16,231 nucleotides of DNA, taken from contig JADKKK010000038.1 in the NCBI GenBank assembly GCA_016720545.1, positions 1-16,231 on the forward strand. The letters run 5' to 3'. Both the position numbers and the translations under genes were made by a program. Numbering within the stretch: position 1 is the stretch's first letter; each line of letters starts with the position of its first letter. The DNA is from Myxococcales bacterium. GTDB lineage: Bacteria; Myxococcota_A; Polyangia; Polyangiales; Polyangiaceae. Below are positions 1 to 5,576 of the stretch, piece after piece. The notes under the pieces are model-generated. The model was not told the origin of the DNA. It worked only from the letters and a program-made list of their open reading frames with translations, and made no database searches.

Positions 1-763
1 TTGCCCGTCCATTGCCGCCGCTACGCCATCAACGCCGCGCGACTCGGCCTCGAGGCGACGGGATGCGAGCGCATGGTAGTGCGCAGAAAGCTCGCATCCC
101 GCGAAGTCCAGCCCGCGGCGAATCGCGGCCGCGCCCGTCGACCCCGAGCCTGTAAAGGGATCGAGGACTAGCCCGCTCGGCACGTAGGCCAGGGCGGCCT
201 CCATGACACGAACCGGCTTCTCGGTCAGGTGAAGGCGCCTCGCCGTCCCGACCGGGGCACACGCCACCTCCGGCGCCTCGCTCTCGAAGGTCCCAGGCAG
301 ACACGGCCCGGCCAACGGGAGCGCGCCCTTGCTCCCCCAAACGAAGAACTCCGCATCCCCCGGAATCGCCTGAGTCGTAGGACGAGGCGCCCAGCTTCAT
401 CCAGATTGCGATGCTGCGCCAGACGAAGCCGCCGGCCTGGATCGCATCGCAGACCGCCGGGAGTTGCCTCCAGTCAGTAGCGATCAGCACGCGCGCGCCA
501 GGGCGCAGTACTCGATGCGCGTCGGTCAACCAGAGAGCGAGCCAGCGCTCAAAGGACCGCTGATCGCGGTTGTCCCCGCTGAAGGTCTCCGTGACCTCGG
601 CCGCCCCGCTCGCGCGGTACTTTGCCGACGGATCCGCCATCCGATCCCCGCGCGTGAATCCGCCCGACGAATACGGCGGATCCGTAACGAGAGCATCGGC
701 GCTCGCGCTTGGGAGAGAGCGAAGCCACTCCCACGCCTCACCGTGGTGGATCGACCAGCTCAC
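1..763 (-). CDS. DNA adenine/cytosine-N4 methyltransferase, beta-class order, partial and frameshifted
   Basis: Amino-methyltransferase acting on DNA, probably adenine-N6. The catalytic motif DPPY lies at residues 28-31 (context VTDPPYSSGG), and the AdoMet-binding motif DPFTGSGSTG is encoded at 133-162. Catalytic motif first and AdoMet motif last is the beta-class order. The GTG start at 763 is chosen because it forms a GTGA overlap with the stop of the upstream gene; the longer reading upstream is arginine-rich and unlikely. The frame breaks at the C run 357-361: removing one base joins GDSG to DAEFFVWGSKGALPL and then to the AdoMet motif. Read as given, the frame instead goes on to a false stop near 29. 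After correction the gene stays open to the left edge, so its end is outside the window. No restriction endonuclease partner is visible, so it is probably an orphan phage methylase. The family is firm; the target sequence cannot be told. Confidence 0.9.
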
Positions 764-1008
764 GGCAGCCCCCCAAGCCACGCGCGGACGGCCGCGATCG
801 TCGCGGGCGTCGAGGCGCCCGAGTAGCGCGCGCCCTCGATCGCCGTGATGCTTACGCCCGCCGCGCGAGCCGTCCGCTCGATGCTGGAGCGCGCGATCTC
901 GCGCTCGAGGCGCTCGGCCTCGAGGTCGTTGAGGCGCGCGCTCCGCCGCGCAAGCCTCGCGTTGCACTCGCTGACGTCGCCTGCGCGCTCGTGTCGTCTT
1001 GCCTTCAC
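760..1008 (-). CDS. Small helix-turn-helix protein, 82 aa
   Basis: Small basic protein. Residues about 25-45 form a charged helix, followed by a stretch reading SIERTARAAGVSITAIEGAR, which fits a helix-turn-helix (the A-x-x-x-G-V-S pattern with a following recognition helix), and a C-terminal helix AAVRAWLGGLP. The GTG start at 1008 overlaps the stop of the muramidase-like gene (GTGA), and the stop overlaps the methyltransferase start in the same way. It therefore sits in the repressor-methylase operon and is likely co-translated with both neighbours. A DNA-binding accessory regulator is the best guess. The HTH assignment is by pattern only, and the N-terminal third has no recognisable feature. 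Confidence 0.65.
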   Translation of the reverse strand: MKARRHERAGDVSECNARLARRSARLNDLEAERLEREIARSSIERTARAAGVSITAIEGARYSGASTPATIAAVRAWLGGLP

Positions 1009-1412
1009 GGCAGCACCCGCCCGATCGCGCGCGACCCGACCCGCCAGCGGTCGCGAGAGATGCGCCCCGCGTGCGCCGAGCCGCACGGCGCGCCAGCGTA
1101 GGCCGCGAGCGGCGACGACGGGCAGAGCGCGGCCGAGGCGCGCAGCCGGGCGAGGCCGATCCGAACGCAAAGCCGCGCGTCAGTGAGCACCTCGCGCGGC
1201 GCGGCGTGCAGCTGCATCGCGCAGAGCGCGCGGCCCTGGTCGCCGACGACGCCGAGCCTGTTGGACGACTCGCGGAACGCGACGCCCACCGCCCACGTCA
1301 CTTCGTCCCATGTGTGCGCCTCGGCGGCGATGGCAGCGGCGAGCGCGTCGACGTCGCCAGTCGGGGCGAGCGACCGCATGGCCATGGCGATGATGGCGGC
1401 GTCGGGGCTCAT
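1005..1412 (-). CDS. SLT/lysozyme-like muramidase candidate, 135 aa
   Basis: The protein resembles a small lytic transglycosylase/lysozyme-like fold. Residues 46-69 read FRESSN, then GDQGRALCAMQLH, matching the catalytic-Glu motif (E48-S) followed by the G-x-x-Q-L segment of SLT domains. A later stretch, LAAYAGAPCGSAHAGR, fits the usual A-Y-x-x-G segment. It would cleave peptidoglycan glycan strands, but no signal peptide is seen, so export would need a holin. The ATG at 1412 overlaps the end of the one-helix membrane protein gene if a one-base gap at 1418-1422 is allowed. A holin-like gene just before a muramidase suggests a small lysis-type pair. The N-terminal 45 residues are alanine-rich and helical. 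The enzyme assignment rests on short motifs and is moderate. Confidence 0.6.
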   Translation of the reverse strand: MSPDAAIIAMAMRSLAPTGDVDALAAAIAAEAHTWDEVTWAVGVAFRESSNRLGVVGDQGRALCAMQLHAAPREVLTDARLCVRIGLARLRASAALCPSSPLAAYAGAPCGSAHAGRISRDRWRVGSRAIGRVLP

Positions 1413-1518
1413 CGCGGCCCCCGGCCGAGCAGGCGGCGAGCGTCGCGCGCATCCTGCGCGTCGCGAGCTCGTGGAGCGCGACCATCACCACGAGCCCCAC
1501 GGCGAACGCGGCGATCAC
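1409..1518 (-). CDS. Single-helix membrane protein, holin-like, about 36 aa
   Basis: The GTG start at 1518 overlaps the stop of the DUF3310 gene (GTGA). The product begins VIAAFAVGLVVMVALHELAT, one clear transmembrane helix, followed by a short basic tail RRMRATLAACSAGG. As given, the frame continues in arginine-rich sequence deep into the muramidase gene, which is unlikely. Adding one base to the C run 1418-1422 produces a TGA that overlaps the ATG of the muramidase (ATGA), exactly the junction type used across this genome. I therefore end the gene there, giving about 36 residues. A tiny membrane protein beside a muramidase could be a holin or pinholin. That role is inferred from position only. 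Confidence 0.5.
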
Positions 1519-1775
1519 TTCCGCACCGCCGGCACGATGTCGTAGGGGATGGGCCGCGTGAGCCGCTGCACCTCGCGCTCGAGGTACCAAATCGCCTTGC
1601 GAAGGTCCTCCACCTCGCGCGCGGGTCGCTCTCCGGCGCGCCAGATGTATTTGACCGCGTTTCCGCGGCAGAAGTTCATGTGCTCGGTCACCCGGATGCA
1701 CTCGATGCCGCTGGCGTGGTTCCGGTAGTGCGCCGGGTTCGTGGGGTCGGCCGTCGGCCTCTTGCGCGCGGTCAT
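1515..1775 (-). CDS. DUF3310 family phage protein, 86 aa
   Basis: Clear DUF3310 signature: NPAHY near residues 13-17, GIECIRVTEHMNFCRGNAVK in the middle, then YIWRAGERPAREVEDLRKAI followed by WYLEREV. These small proteins are common in phage early regions; relatives include T7 gp1.7, a nucleotide kinase, but most members have no proven activity, so a nucleotide-related role is only possible here. The ATG at 1775 (MTARKRP) is chosen because it overlaps the repressor stop (ATGA). The stop overlaps the GTG of the membrane protein gene. Its length matches the family. It is unusual that it follows a repressor on the lysogeny-side strand instead of lying in the early operon. Confidence 0.85.
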   Translation of the reverse strand: MTARKRPTADPTNPAHYRNHASGIECIRVTEHMNFCRGNAVKYIWRAGERPAREVEDLRKAIWYLEREVQRLTRPIPYDIVPAVRK

Positions 1776-2011
1776 GACGCCACCTTCTTCCGCCGCATCA
1801 TGCGCGGCCCGTTGCCCGTCGCGAGCCACTCAGCGTGGCAGCCGAGCACCTCGGCGAGCCGCTCGAGCGTGGAGCGCTTCGGGGCCGTCTTGCCCGACTC
1901 GACCAGCGCGACGATGCGCGCCGAAAGACCCGCGGCGACGCCGAGCGCCCTCCGCGAGTAGCCTGCTTCGGCCCGCGTCTCCGCGAGCCGTTCACAAATT
2001 GTGTTTGCCAT
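1772..2011 (-). CDS. XRE-family (HTH_3) phage repressor-like regulator, 79 aa
   Basis: A complete XRE/Cro-CI type helix-turn-helix spans residues about 7-57, with SRRALGVAAGLSARIVALVE as helices 2-3 and the SGKTAPKRSTLERLAEVLG end helix, followed by the usual C-terminal CHAEWLATG. There is no protease or dimerisation domain, so this is a short Cro/repressor-type protein and not a full lambda CI. It is divergent from the early operon across an 87-base region with inverted repeats and is the first gene of the minus operon. It probably represses the plus-strand promoter and perhaps its own. The ATG start at 2011 has a short GGAG just upstream. A perfect CACAAATTGTG palindrome lies inside its first codons (1993-2003). 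Confidence 0.88.
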   Translation of the reverse strand: MANTICERLAETRAEAGYSRRALGVAAGLSARIVALVESGKTAPKRSTLERLAEVLGCHAEWLATGNGPRMMRRKKVAS

Positions 2012-2098
2012 GCTCCAGTCCTAGCAGCGGGAATCTTTTTTCGCAAGGTGAGAAAAAAGGCATTGACGTTTTTCTCATGCTGGCGCATGCTCCGGGAC
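2012..2098. promoter_or_regulatory. Divergent control region between repressor and early operon
   Basis: This is the only sizeable AT-rich non-coding stretch in the window. TGAGAAAAA (2049-2057) is repeated in inverted form as TTTTTCTCA (2069-2077), a perfect 9-base dyad with an 11-base spacer. A further half-site, TTTTTTCGCA (2036-2045), pairs with 2049-2058 at 9 of 10 positions across a 3-base spacer. Three half-sites in alternating orientation are typical of phage repressor operators. The TTGACG box lies inside the 11-base spacer. Repressor binding here would block the early promoter. Binding by the neighbouring XRE protein is inferred. Confidence 0.7.
2063..2091 (+). promoter_or_regulatory. 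Candidate early promoter, TTGACG box
   Basis: TTGACG at 2063-2068 matches the sigma-70 -35 box at five of six bases. With a 17-base spacer the -10 position falls on CATGCT (2086-2091), a weak match. Transcription would then start near 2098, at or just before the ATG at 2099. No Shine-Dalgarno sequence precedes that ATG, so the first message may be leaderless. The -10 box is weak, so the promoter is tentative, but the overlap with the dyad supports it. Confidence 0.45.
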
Positions 2099-2245
2099 AT
2101 GGACGACGAGCACAACGACTGCAACGAATGCAACGGCGCGGGGAGTTTCGCCCCGGCCTATTTCGGGGAGCGCGAGGCTCCCGACTGCCGCGAGCGACTC
2201 CGCTGCGAGGGCTGCGACGGCACGGGCCGCGAGGGCGAGTTGTGA
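2099..2245 (+). CDS. DnaJ-type zinc-finger mini-protein, 48 aa
   Basis: The product carries two C-x-x-C-x-G-x-G motifs: CNECNGAG at residues 8-15 and CEGCDGTG at 36-43, with an additional Cys at 30 between them. This is half of the DnaJ central zinc domain, enough to form one zinc site from the two CxxC pairs. Free-standing proteins of this type occur in phages and may act in protein interaction or DNA/RNA binding. The ATG at 2099 is the first start after the control region. The stop overlaps the next GTG (GTGA). It is the first gene of the early operon and so likely the first product made on induction. Its function is unknown. Confidence 0.75.
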   Translation: MDDEHNDCNECNGAGSFAPAYFGEREAPDCRERLRCEGCDGTGREGEL

Positions 2246-2373
2246 AGCTCCGCGGCCCCGTGCGCGGGTGGTTCCTCACGCTGGCGATGCGCGCCGGCGT
2301 GAGCGTGGAGGAGCTGCTCGCGATGCGGGCGGCCGACGTGGACGCCCTCCTGCGGGCGCGGAGGGTCTCATGA
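2242..2373 (+). CDS. Hypothetical small protein, 43 aa
   Basis: A short basic protein beginning VKLRGPVRGWFLTLAMRAGV. The following SVEELLAMRAADVDALLRAR looks like two short helices, and the S-V-E-E-L stretch could be a degenerate HTH or just a helical hairpin. It overlaps its neighbours by four bases on both sides (GTGA at 2242, ATGA at 2370), which supports the frame. It lies between the zinc mini-protein and the RecT-like gene. I do not recognise a family. Confidence 0.6.
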   Translation: MKLRGPVRGWFLTLAMRAGVSVEELLAMRAADVDALLRARRVS

Positions 2374-3199
2374 GCGAGACGGCGATTGCGACGGTGGGGC
2401 AGATGACGGCAGCGCCGACGACGGGCGAGGTGTTCGCGCCGCGCACCATGGCGGAGGCCTGGAAGCTCGCGCAGACGTTCCACGCGAGCGGCCTGCTGCC
2501 GCGTGGCATCGCGTCGCCCGAGGCGGCGTTTACGATCATCGCGACGGGCGCCGAGCTGGGCCTCTCGCCGATGGCGTCGCTGCGGTCGATCCACGTCATC
2601 GAGGGCAAGCCGGTGCTCAGCGCCGCGCTCATCGCGGGCATCGTCCAGCGGCGCCCCGATCTCTGCGAGGGGTTCGTGCTCGTCGAGTCGAGCGACACGA
2701 TCGCCACCTACGAGACGACGCGCCGCGGGCAAGCCCCCAGTGCGCATGCCGTTCACCATCGAGCGGGGCGCGCGCGCGCCTGACCGATAAGGACAACTGG
2801 AAGAAGTACCCCCACGCGATGCTCCGGGCGAGGGCCAGCGCCGAGCTTGCGCGCGCGGTCTACCCCGATGTGGTGGGCGGGCTGTACGACCCCGACGAGA
2901 TCCCGGGCGCCGAGGTGCGCACCGTCGAGCCTCGCCCGGTCGTACAGCCGCCCCCGCGGCGCACGCTCGCCGCCGCGTCGCCGGCCTCGAGCGCCGAGAC
3001 GTTGCCCGCGCCGCCCGAGAGCGCCGAGGTGGTGTGCTCGCCCGTGGACACCGAGGCGCAGAACATCGCCCGGCTCGCCGAGCTGGCGACCGCCGGGGAG
3101 CTCGCCGCGTTCGCCGCGGACGTGCCCGCCGCCGAGAAGACGCCGCGCCTCCGTGCGGCGTTCACCGCGCGGCTCGCCGCCGTCCGGAGCGCGCAGTGA
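2370..3199 (+). CDS. RecT-like phage annealing protein, two frameshifts
   Basis: The joined product, about 275 aa, matches a phage RecT-type protein family. It has a helical N-terminus with MAEAWKLAQTFHASGLLPRG, then GAELGLSPMASLRSIHVIEG and KPVLSAALIAGIV; the core continues with VRMPFTIE, LTDKDNWKKYPHAMLRARAS and YPDVVGGLYDPDEI, before a variable acidic/proline tail. Such proteins anneal single strands in phage recombination. The start ATG at 2370 has a good GGAGG just upstream. Two one-base shifts break it: near 2728-2731 (extra G in CGCGGGCAAG) and near 2765-2768 (extra G in a G run). Both restore the family sequence when one base is dropped. The downstream nuclease and SSB support the role. 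The remaining doubt is the exact subfamily. Confidence 0.78.
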
Positions 3200-4011
3200 G
3201 CCGGCGCCGCATCACGGCGAGCGCCTCGGCGCGCGCCATCGCCTGCGGGTACTGGCTCGACGAGGCCGTGGATCTGCCCGTCGAGCCGGTGAACGACGCG
3301 ATGAGCGAGGGGGACAAGCTCCACAAGCTCATCGAGGAGGACGACGGGACCGACACCTACGCGATCGAGAACTGCTTGGACACGCGGCTTCGCGCAGCGC
3401 AACTCTACCTGCGCGAGCACTGCCCGCAGGACCACGGGCGCGAACAGGCGTACGGATACGACGGCGAGCGCGCGCGCTTCCTCGGCGTCGGCCGCGAGGT
3501 CTACGCCGCGCACCCTACCTGCACGGTCACGGGGACGGCTGACGTGGTGGCCCACCTCGGCGGGGGCCACTGGCTCGTAGCCGACTGGAAATCAGGCGAG
3601 CACGGCGCGCGGCACGCTCGCGAGCAGCTGCGCACCCTCGGCGCGCTCGTGCTCGCGGCGTACGGGGGCGAGCATGCGAGCCTTCACGCGGTGCACCTCG
3701 AGCACAACCAGGCCGCCAAGGTCTACGACCACGGCAGCATCGACGCGATGGACGCGGCGGCGCTGCTCCACGAGCTCCACACGCGCCAGCCCGGCCCGCC
3801 CGTGCCCGGCGACCACTGCGGCGACGCCTACTGTCCGCTGCGCGGTCGCTGCCCGGCGTTCGTCGCGACGGCCGAGCAGCTCGCAGCCCCCGACGTCGTC
3901 GAGCTTGTCCGTGAGCGGCGGAACCCGCTCGTGGTGGGCATCGTCGACGACGACACGGCGCGGCTCGCGGTCGACTTGCTGCCGCTCGTGGAGAAGCGCC
4001 TCCGACGTTGA
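3196..4011 (+). CDS. PD-(D/E)XK nuclease, Cas4/RecB-like with Fe-S cysteines, 271 aa
   Basis: The nuclease core shows H43 (in GDKLHKLIEE), D116 in TGTADVV and D130-W-K132 in LVADWKSG, followed by Q144-LRTLGALVLAAY156, the Q-x-x-x-Y type helix of RecB-like nucleases. Four cysteines are placed as in Cas4/AddB iron-sulfur nucleases: C17 near the N-terminus and C208, C213 and C219 in CGDAYCPLRGRC. It probably resects DNA ends 5' to 3' to feed the upstream annealing protein, as exonuclease partners of RecT do. The GTG start at 3196 overlaps the RecT-like stop; the longer upstream reading is arginine-rich shadow. The frame is intact throughout. There are no Cas genes or repeats nearby, so this is a phage recombination nuclease and not CRISPR adaptation. 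Confidence 0.87.
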   Translation: MSRRRITASASARAIACGYWLDEAVDLPVEPVNDAMSEGDKLHKLIEEDDGTDTYAIENCLDTRLRAAQLYLREHCPQDHGREQAYGYDGERARFLGVGREVYAAHPTCTVTGTADVVAHLGGGHWLVADWKSGEHGARHAREQLRTLGALVLAAYGGEHASLHAVHLEHNQAAKVYDHGSIDAMDAAALLHELHTRQPGPPVPGDHCGDAYCPLRGRCPAFVATAEQLAAPDVVELVRERRNPLVVGIVDDDTARLAVDLLPLVEKRLRR

Positions 4012-4240
4012 AGGCCGACCTACGCGAGTACGCCGAGCGCCAGCCTGGCGAGGCGCTCGACCTGCTCGACGGCGGCGTTACGCGGCCGTGCGGCAATCGC
4101 GACAGGGCATCGACGCGAAGGCGGCGCTCGCGCTCGCCGAGCGCGCGGGCGCTGCGAAAGAGGACCTCGCGGCGTGCCTCACGTCGTCGAGCTTCCCAGT
4201 CTGGAAACGAATCGGAACGAAGCGAAAGGCGGCATCATGA
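4008..4240 (+). CDS. Hypothetical early protein, about 77 aa, one frameshift
   Basis: A TTG start at 4008 overlaps the nuclease stop (TTGA). The product begins LKADLREYAERQPGEALDLL, and after a frame change near 4071-4078 continues YAAVRQSRQGIDAKAALALA to SSFPVWKRIGTKRKAAS. The second half ends at a TGA overlapping the ssb ATG, and both halves look coding, so one base is probably missing in the GGCGGCG stretch. The sequence is helical and basic at the end. Its position between nuclease and ssb suggests a recombination accessory role, but no family is recognised. Confidence 0.6.
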
Positions 4241-4635
4241 TTTCAGCGACAGTGGCAGGGCGACTCGGGGCGGACGCGCAGATGCGCGAGGTGGGCAGCG
4301 ATGACCTGTGCGAGTTCTCGCTCGCGGTCGACGAGCGCGTAAAGGGAGAGAGGCGCACTACGTGGGTGCGCTGCACGCTCTGGGGCAAGCGCGGCGCGGC
4401 GCTCGCTCCCCACCTGCGCAAGGGCGACGCGGTGACCGTCGTTGGCGCGCTCAGCGTGCGGCTATTCGAGTCGAAGAAGGACGGCTCCACGCAGGCCAGC
4501 GTGGAGGTGAAGGTCAGCGAGGTCACGCTCCAGGGCAGCGCGGGCGAGCCCCGCGGCCAGGCCCCGACGCGGCAGGCGCAGCGAGCGCCGACGCGCGCCG
4601 AGCCCGACTTTGAAGACTCGGAGATCCCTTTTTAG
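4237..4635 (+). CDS. ssb: Single-stranded DNA-binding protein, 132 aa
   Basis: A typical bacterial/phage SSB. The OB-fold starts MISATVAGRLGADAQMREVG, continues with the FSLAVDERVKG and TTWVRCTLWGKR strands, then LRKGDAVTVVGALSVRLFES and VSEVTLQG. A short Pro/Gln/Arg linker leads to the acidic tip DFEDSEIPF, the conserved tail that recruits repair and replication partners. Length is a little short of E. coli SSB because of a short linker. The ATG at 4237 overlaps the preceding stop and has an AAAGG just upstream. It coats single strands during phage replication and recombination and fits with the RecT-like and nuclease genes before it. The frame is intact. Confidence 0.95.
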   Translation: MISATVAGRLGADAQMREVGSDDLCEFSLAVDERVKGERRTTWVRCTLWGKRGAALAPHLRKGDAVTVVGALSVRLFESKKDGSTQASVEVKVSEVTLQGSAGEPRGQAPTRQAQRAPTRAEPDFEDSEIPF

Positions 4636-4640
4636 ACGCA

Positions 4641-4690
4641 GTGCGCCATGGCCGAATGGGTTGCACGGGTTCGATTCCCGGCCGGCCCTC
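4641..4690 (+). other. tRNA-like element: T-arm plus acceptor-like helix, no anticodon arm
   Basis: The 71-base gap after ssb contains CGGG-TTCGATT-CCCG (4666-4680), a tRNA T-arm with the conserved 7-base loop, followed by GCCGGCC. GGCCG at 4650-4654 can pair with CGGCC at 4683-4687, giving a minihelix-like structure. The preceding ATGGCCGAATGGG resembles the D-arm of Leu/Ser tRNAs, but no anticodon arm lies between them. It is not a complete tRNA gene. It could be a tRNA remnant, an attachment-site relic, or a tRNA with an assembly deletion. Confidence 0.45.
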
Positions 4691-4706
4691 GAAGGGAGTG
4701 GAGAAC

Positions 4707-5079
4707 ATGGGATACGCAAAGCCGGTGAAGATTGATGCGCTGATAGGGCGGACGTTCGCCAGTGTCACGGAGACAGACGCGACGGTCACCTTCGCCGGAG
4801 ACGGCGGGCCGTCCTACCGGCTGGAGCACATGCAGGATTGCTGCGAGTCGGTATGGCTCGAGGACGTGACTGGCGACCTCGCTGACCTCGTGGGCTCCCC
4901 CATCGCCATGGCCGAGGAGTCGACTGATAAAGGTGCGCCCGGCGACGAGAGCACCACGTGGACCCTTCTACAAGCTCGGGACGGCCAAGGGGTACGTGAC
5001 CCTGCGATGGTGCGGCATGTCGAACGGGTACTACGGCGAAGAGGTTGACCTGTTCGAGCTTGAGGGAGATTCGAGATGA
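4707..5079 (+). CDS. DUF7448-like phage protein, about 123 aa, one frameshift
   Basis: The product contains IDALIGRTFASVTETDATVT, YRLEHMQDCCESVWLEDVTG and LADLVGSPIAMAEEST, then after a one-base shift TWTFYKLGTAKGYVTLRW and SNGYYGEEVDLFEL. This order (QDCCE, then GSPI, then TWTFYK and GYY-EEVD) is that of the DUF7448 family as I remember it; no function is established. The break is at the C run 4963-4965: dropping one C restores the family sequence and moves the stop from 5048 to 5079, where it overlaps the next ATG (ATGA). The ATG at 4707 has a strong AGGGAG/GGAG upstream, one of few proper ribosome sites here, as expected after a gap. Confidence 0.75.
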
Positions 5080-5576
5080 GCAAGAGAGAAGTCATCGCCT
5101 ACGCCATCACTCACGCGCCGAAGGGCGTGAAGGGTGGGCCGTATGAGGGATGCGGAGCCATCGGAGGCGCAAGCGCGCATCTCGGGTGTGCGCTACGGTG
5201 GCCGGATGCGGGCGGCGGGATGTGGGCGCGCGATGCGCTTGCCTCCGTTCGCCGCAGCGTCCCCACCGCCCGAGTCATCCGCATCGTGCGGGCGCGGCCC
5301 AGCGCAGAGCCCACGCAGCAGCCCAGCGAGGCGAGCGCCGTCGCGGTGCTGCGGGAGTTGGTGGCGTGGGACGACCAGCCGCGCGGCGAGATAAGGCCGT
5401 TCGCTCCCATCATAGACCGCGCCCGCCGCGTCCTCGCCGCCGCCGGCCCCGACCCCTCGGAGGTGGTGCGGGCGGCGATGCGCTACCTAGACCACGGGGA
5501 CGACGGTCGCCTCGGGTCGGCATGGGTGAAATTTCGCGAGGCCGTGGACGCGTACCGAAAGGCTGGTGGGAAGTGA
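5076..5576 (+). CDS. Hypothetical early protein, 166 aa
   Basis: The frame is intact from the ATG at 5076 (GAGGGAG upstream, ATGA overlap) to a GTGA overlap at 5573. The N-terminal part contains a Gly/Cys-rich stretch, GPYEGCGAIGGASAHLGCAL, followed by MWARDALASVRRSVPTARVI, a compact domain of about 75 residues. A proline/serine linker follows, then a helical C-terminal part with AVAVLRELVAWDD and a repeated helix pattern ending FREAVDAYRKAGGK. Two-part organisation is clear but no family is recognised. It starts the run of small unknown genes after the replication/recombination module. Confidence 0.7.
   Translation: MSKREVIAYAITHAPKGVKGGPYEGCGAIGGASAHLGCALRWPDAGGGMWARDALASVRRSVPTARVIRIVRARPSAEPTQQPSEASAVAVLRELVAWDDQPRGEIRPFAPIIDRARRVLAAAGPDPSEVVRAAMRYLDHGDDGRLGSAWVKFREAVDAYRKAGGK

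Noticed and set aside
764..967. Longer start for the methyltransferase, up to 967
   Set aside because: The extra 68 residues are Arg/Gly-rich shadow of the HTH gene; the GTG at 763 overlaps the upstream stop and begins the typical N-terminus.
999..1961. Plus-strand reading of 320 codons over the repressor operon
   Set aside because: Antisense to DUF3310 and XRE genes with clear family sequence; composition is Arg/His-rich noise.
2725..2785. Programmed ribosomal frameshifting in the RecT-like gene
   Set aside because: Two separate shifts in 40 bases, with no slippery site or stimulator, and the same kind of shift in unrelated genes; read error is simpler.
3196..4011. CRISPR-associated Cas4 as part of an adaptation module
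   Set aside because: No cas1/cas2 or repeat array is visible; the neighbours are a RecT-like gene and ssb, so a phage recombination nuclease is the better reading.
4641..4690. Complete tRNA gene
   Set aside because: Only the T-arm and part of an acceptor-like helix are present; there is no anticodon arm and no matching 7-base 5' acceptor strand upstream.
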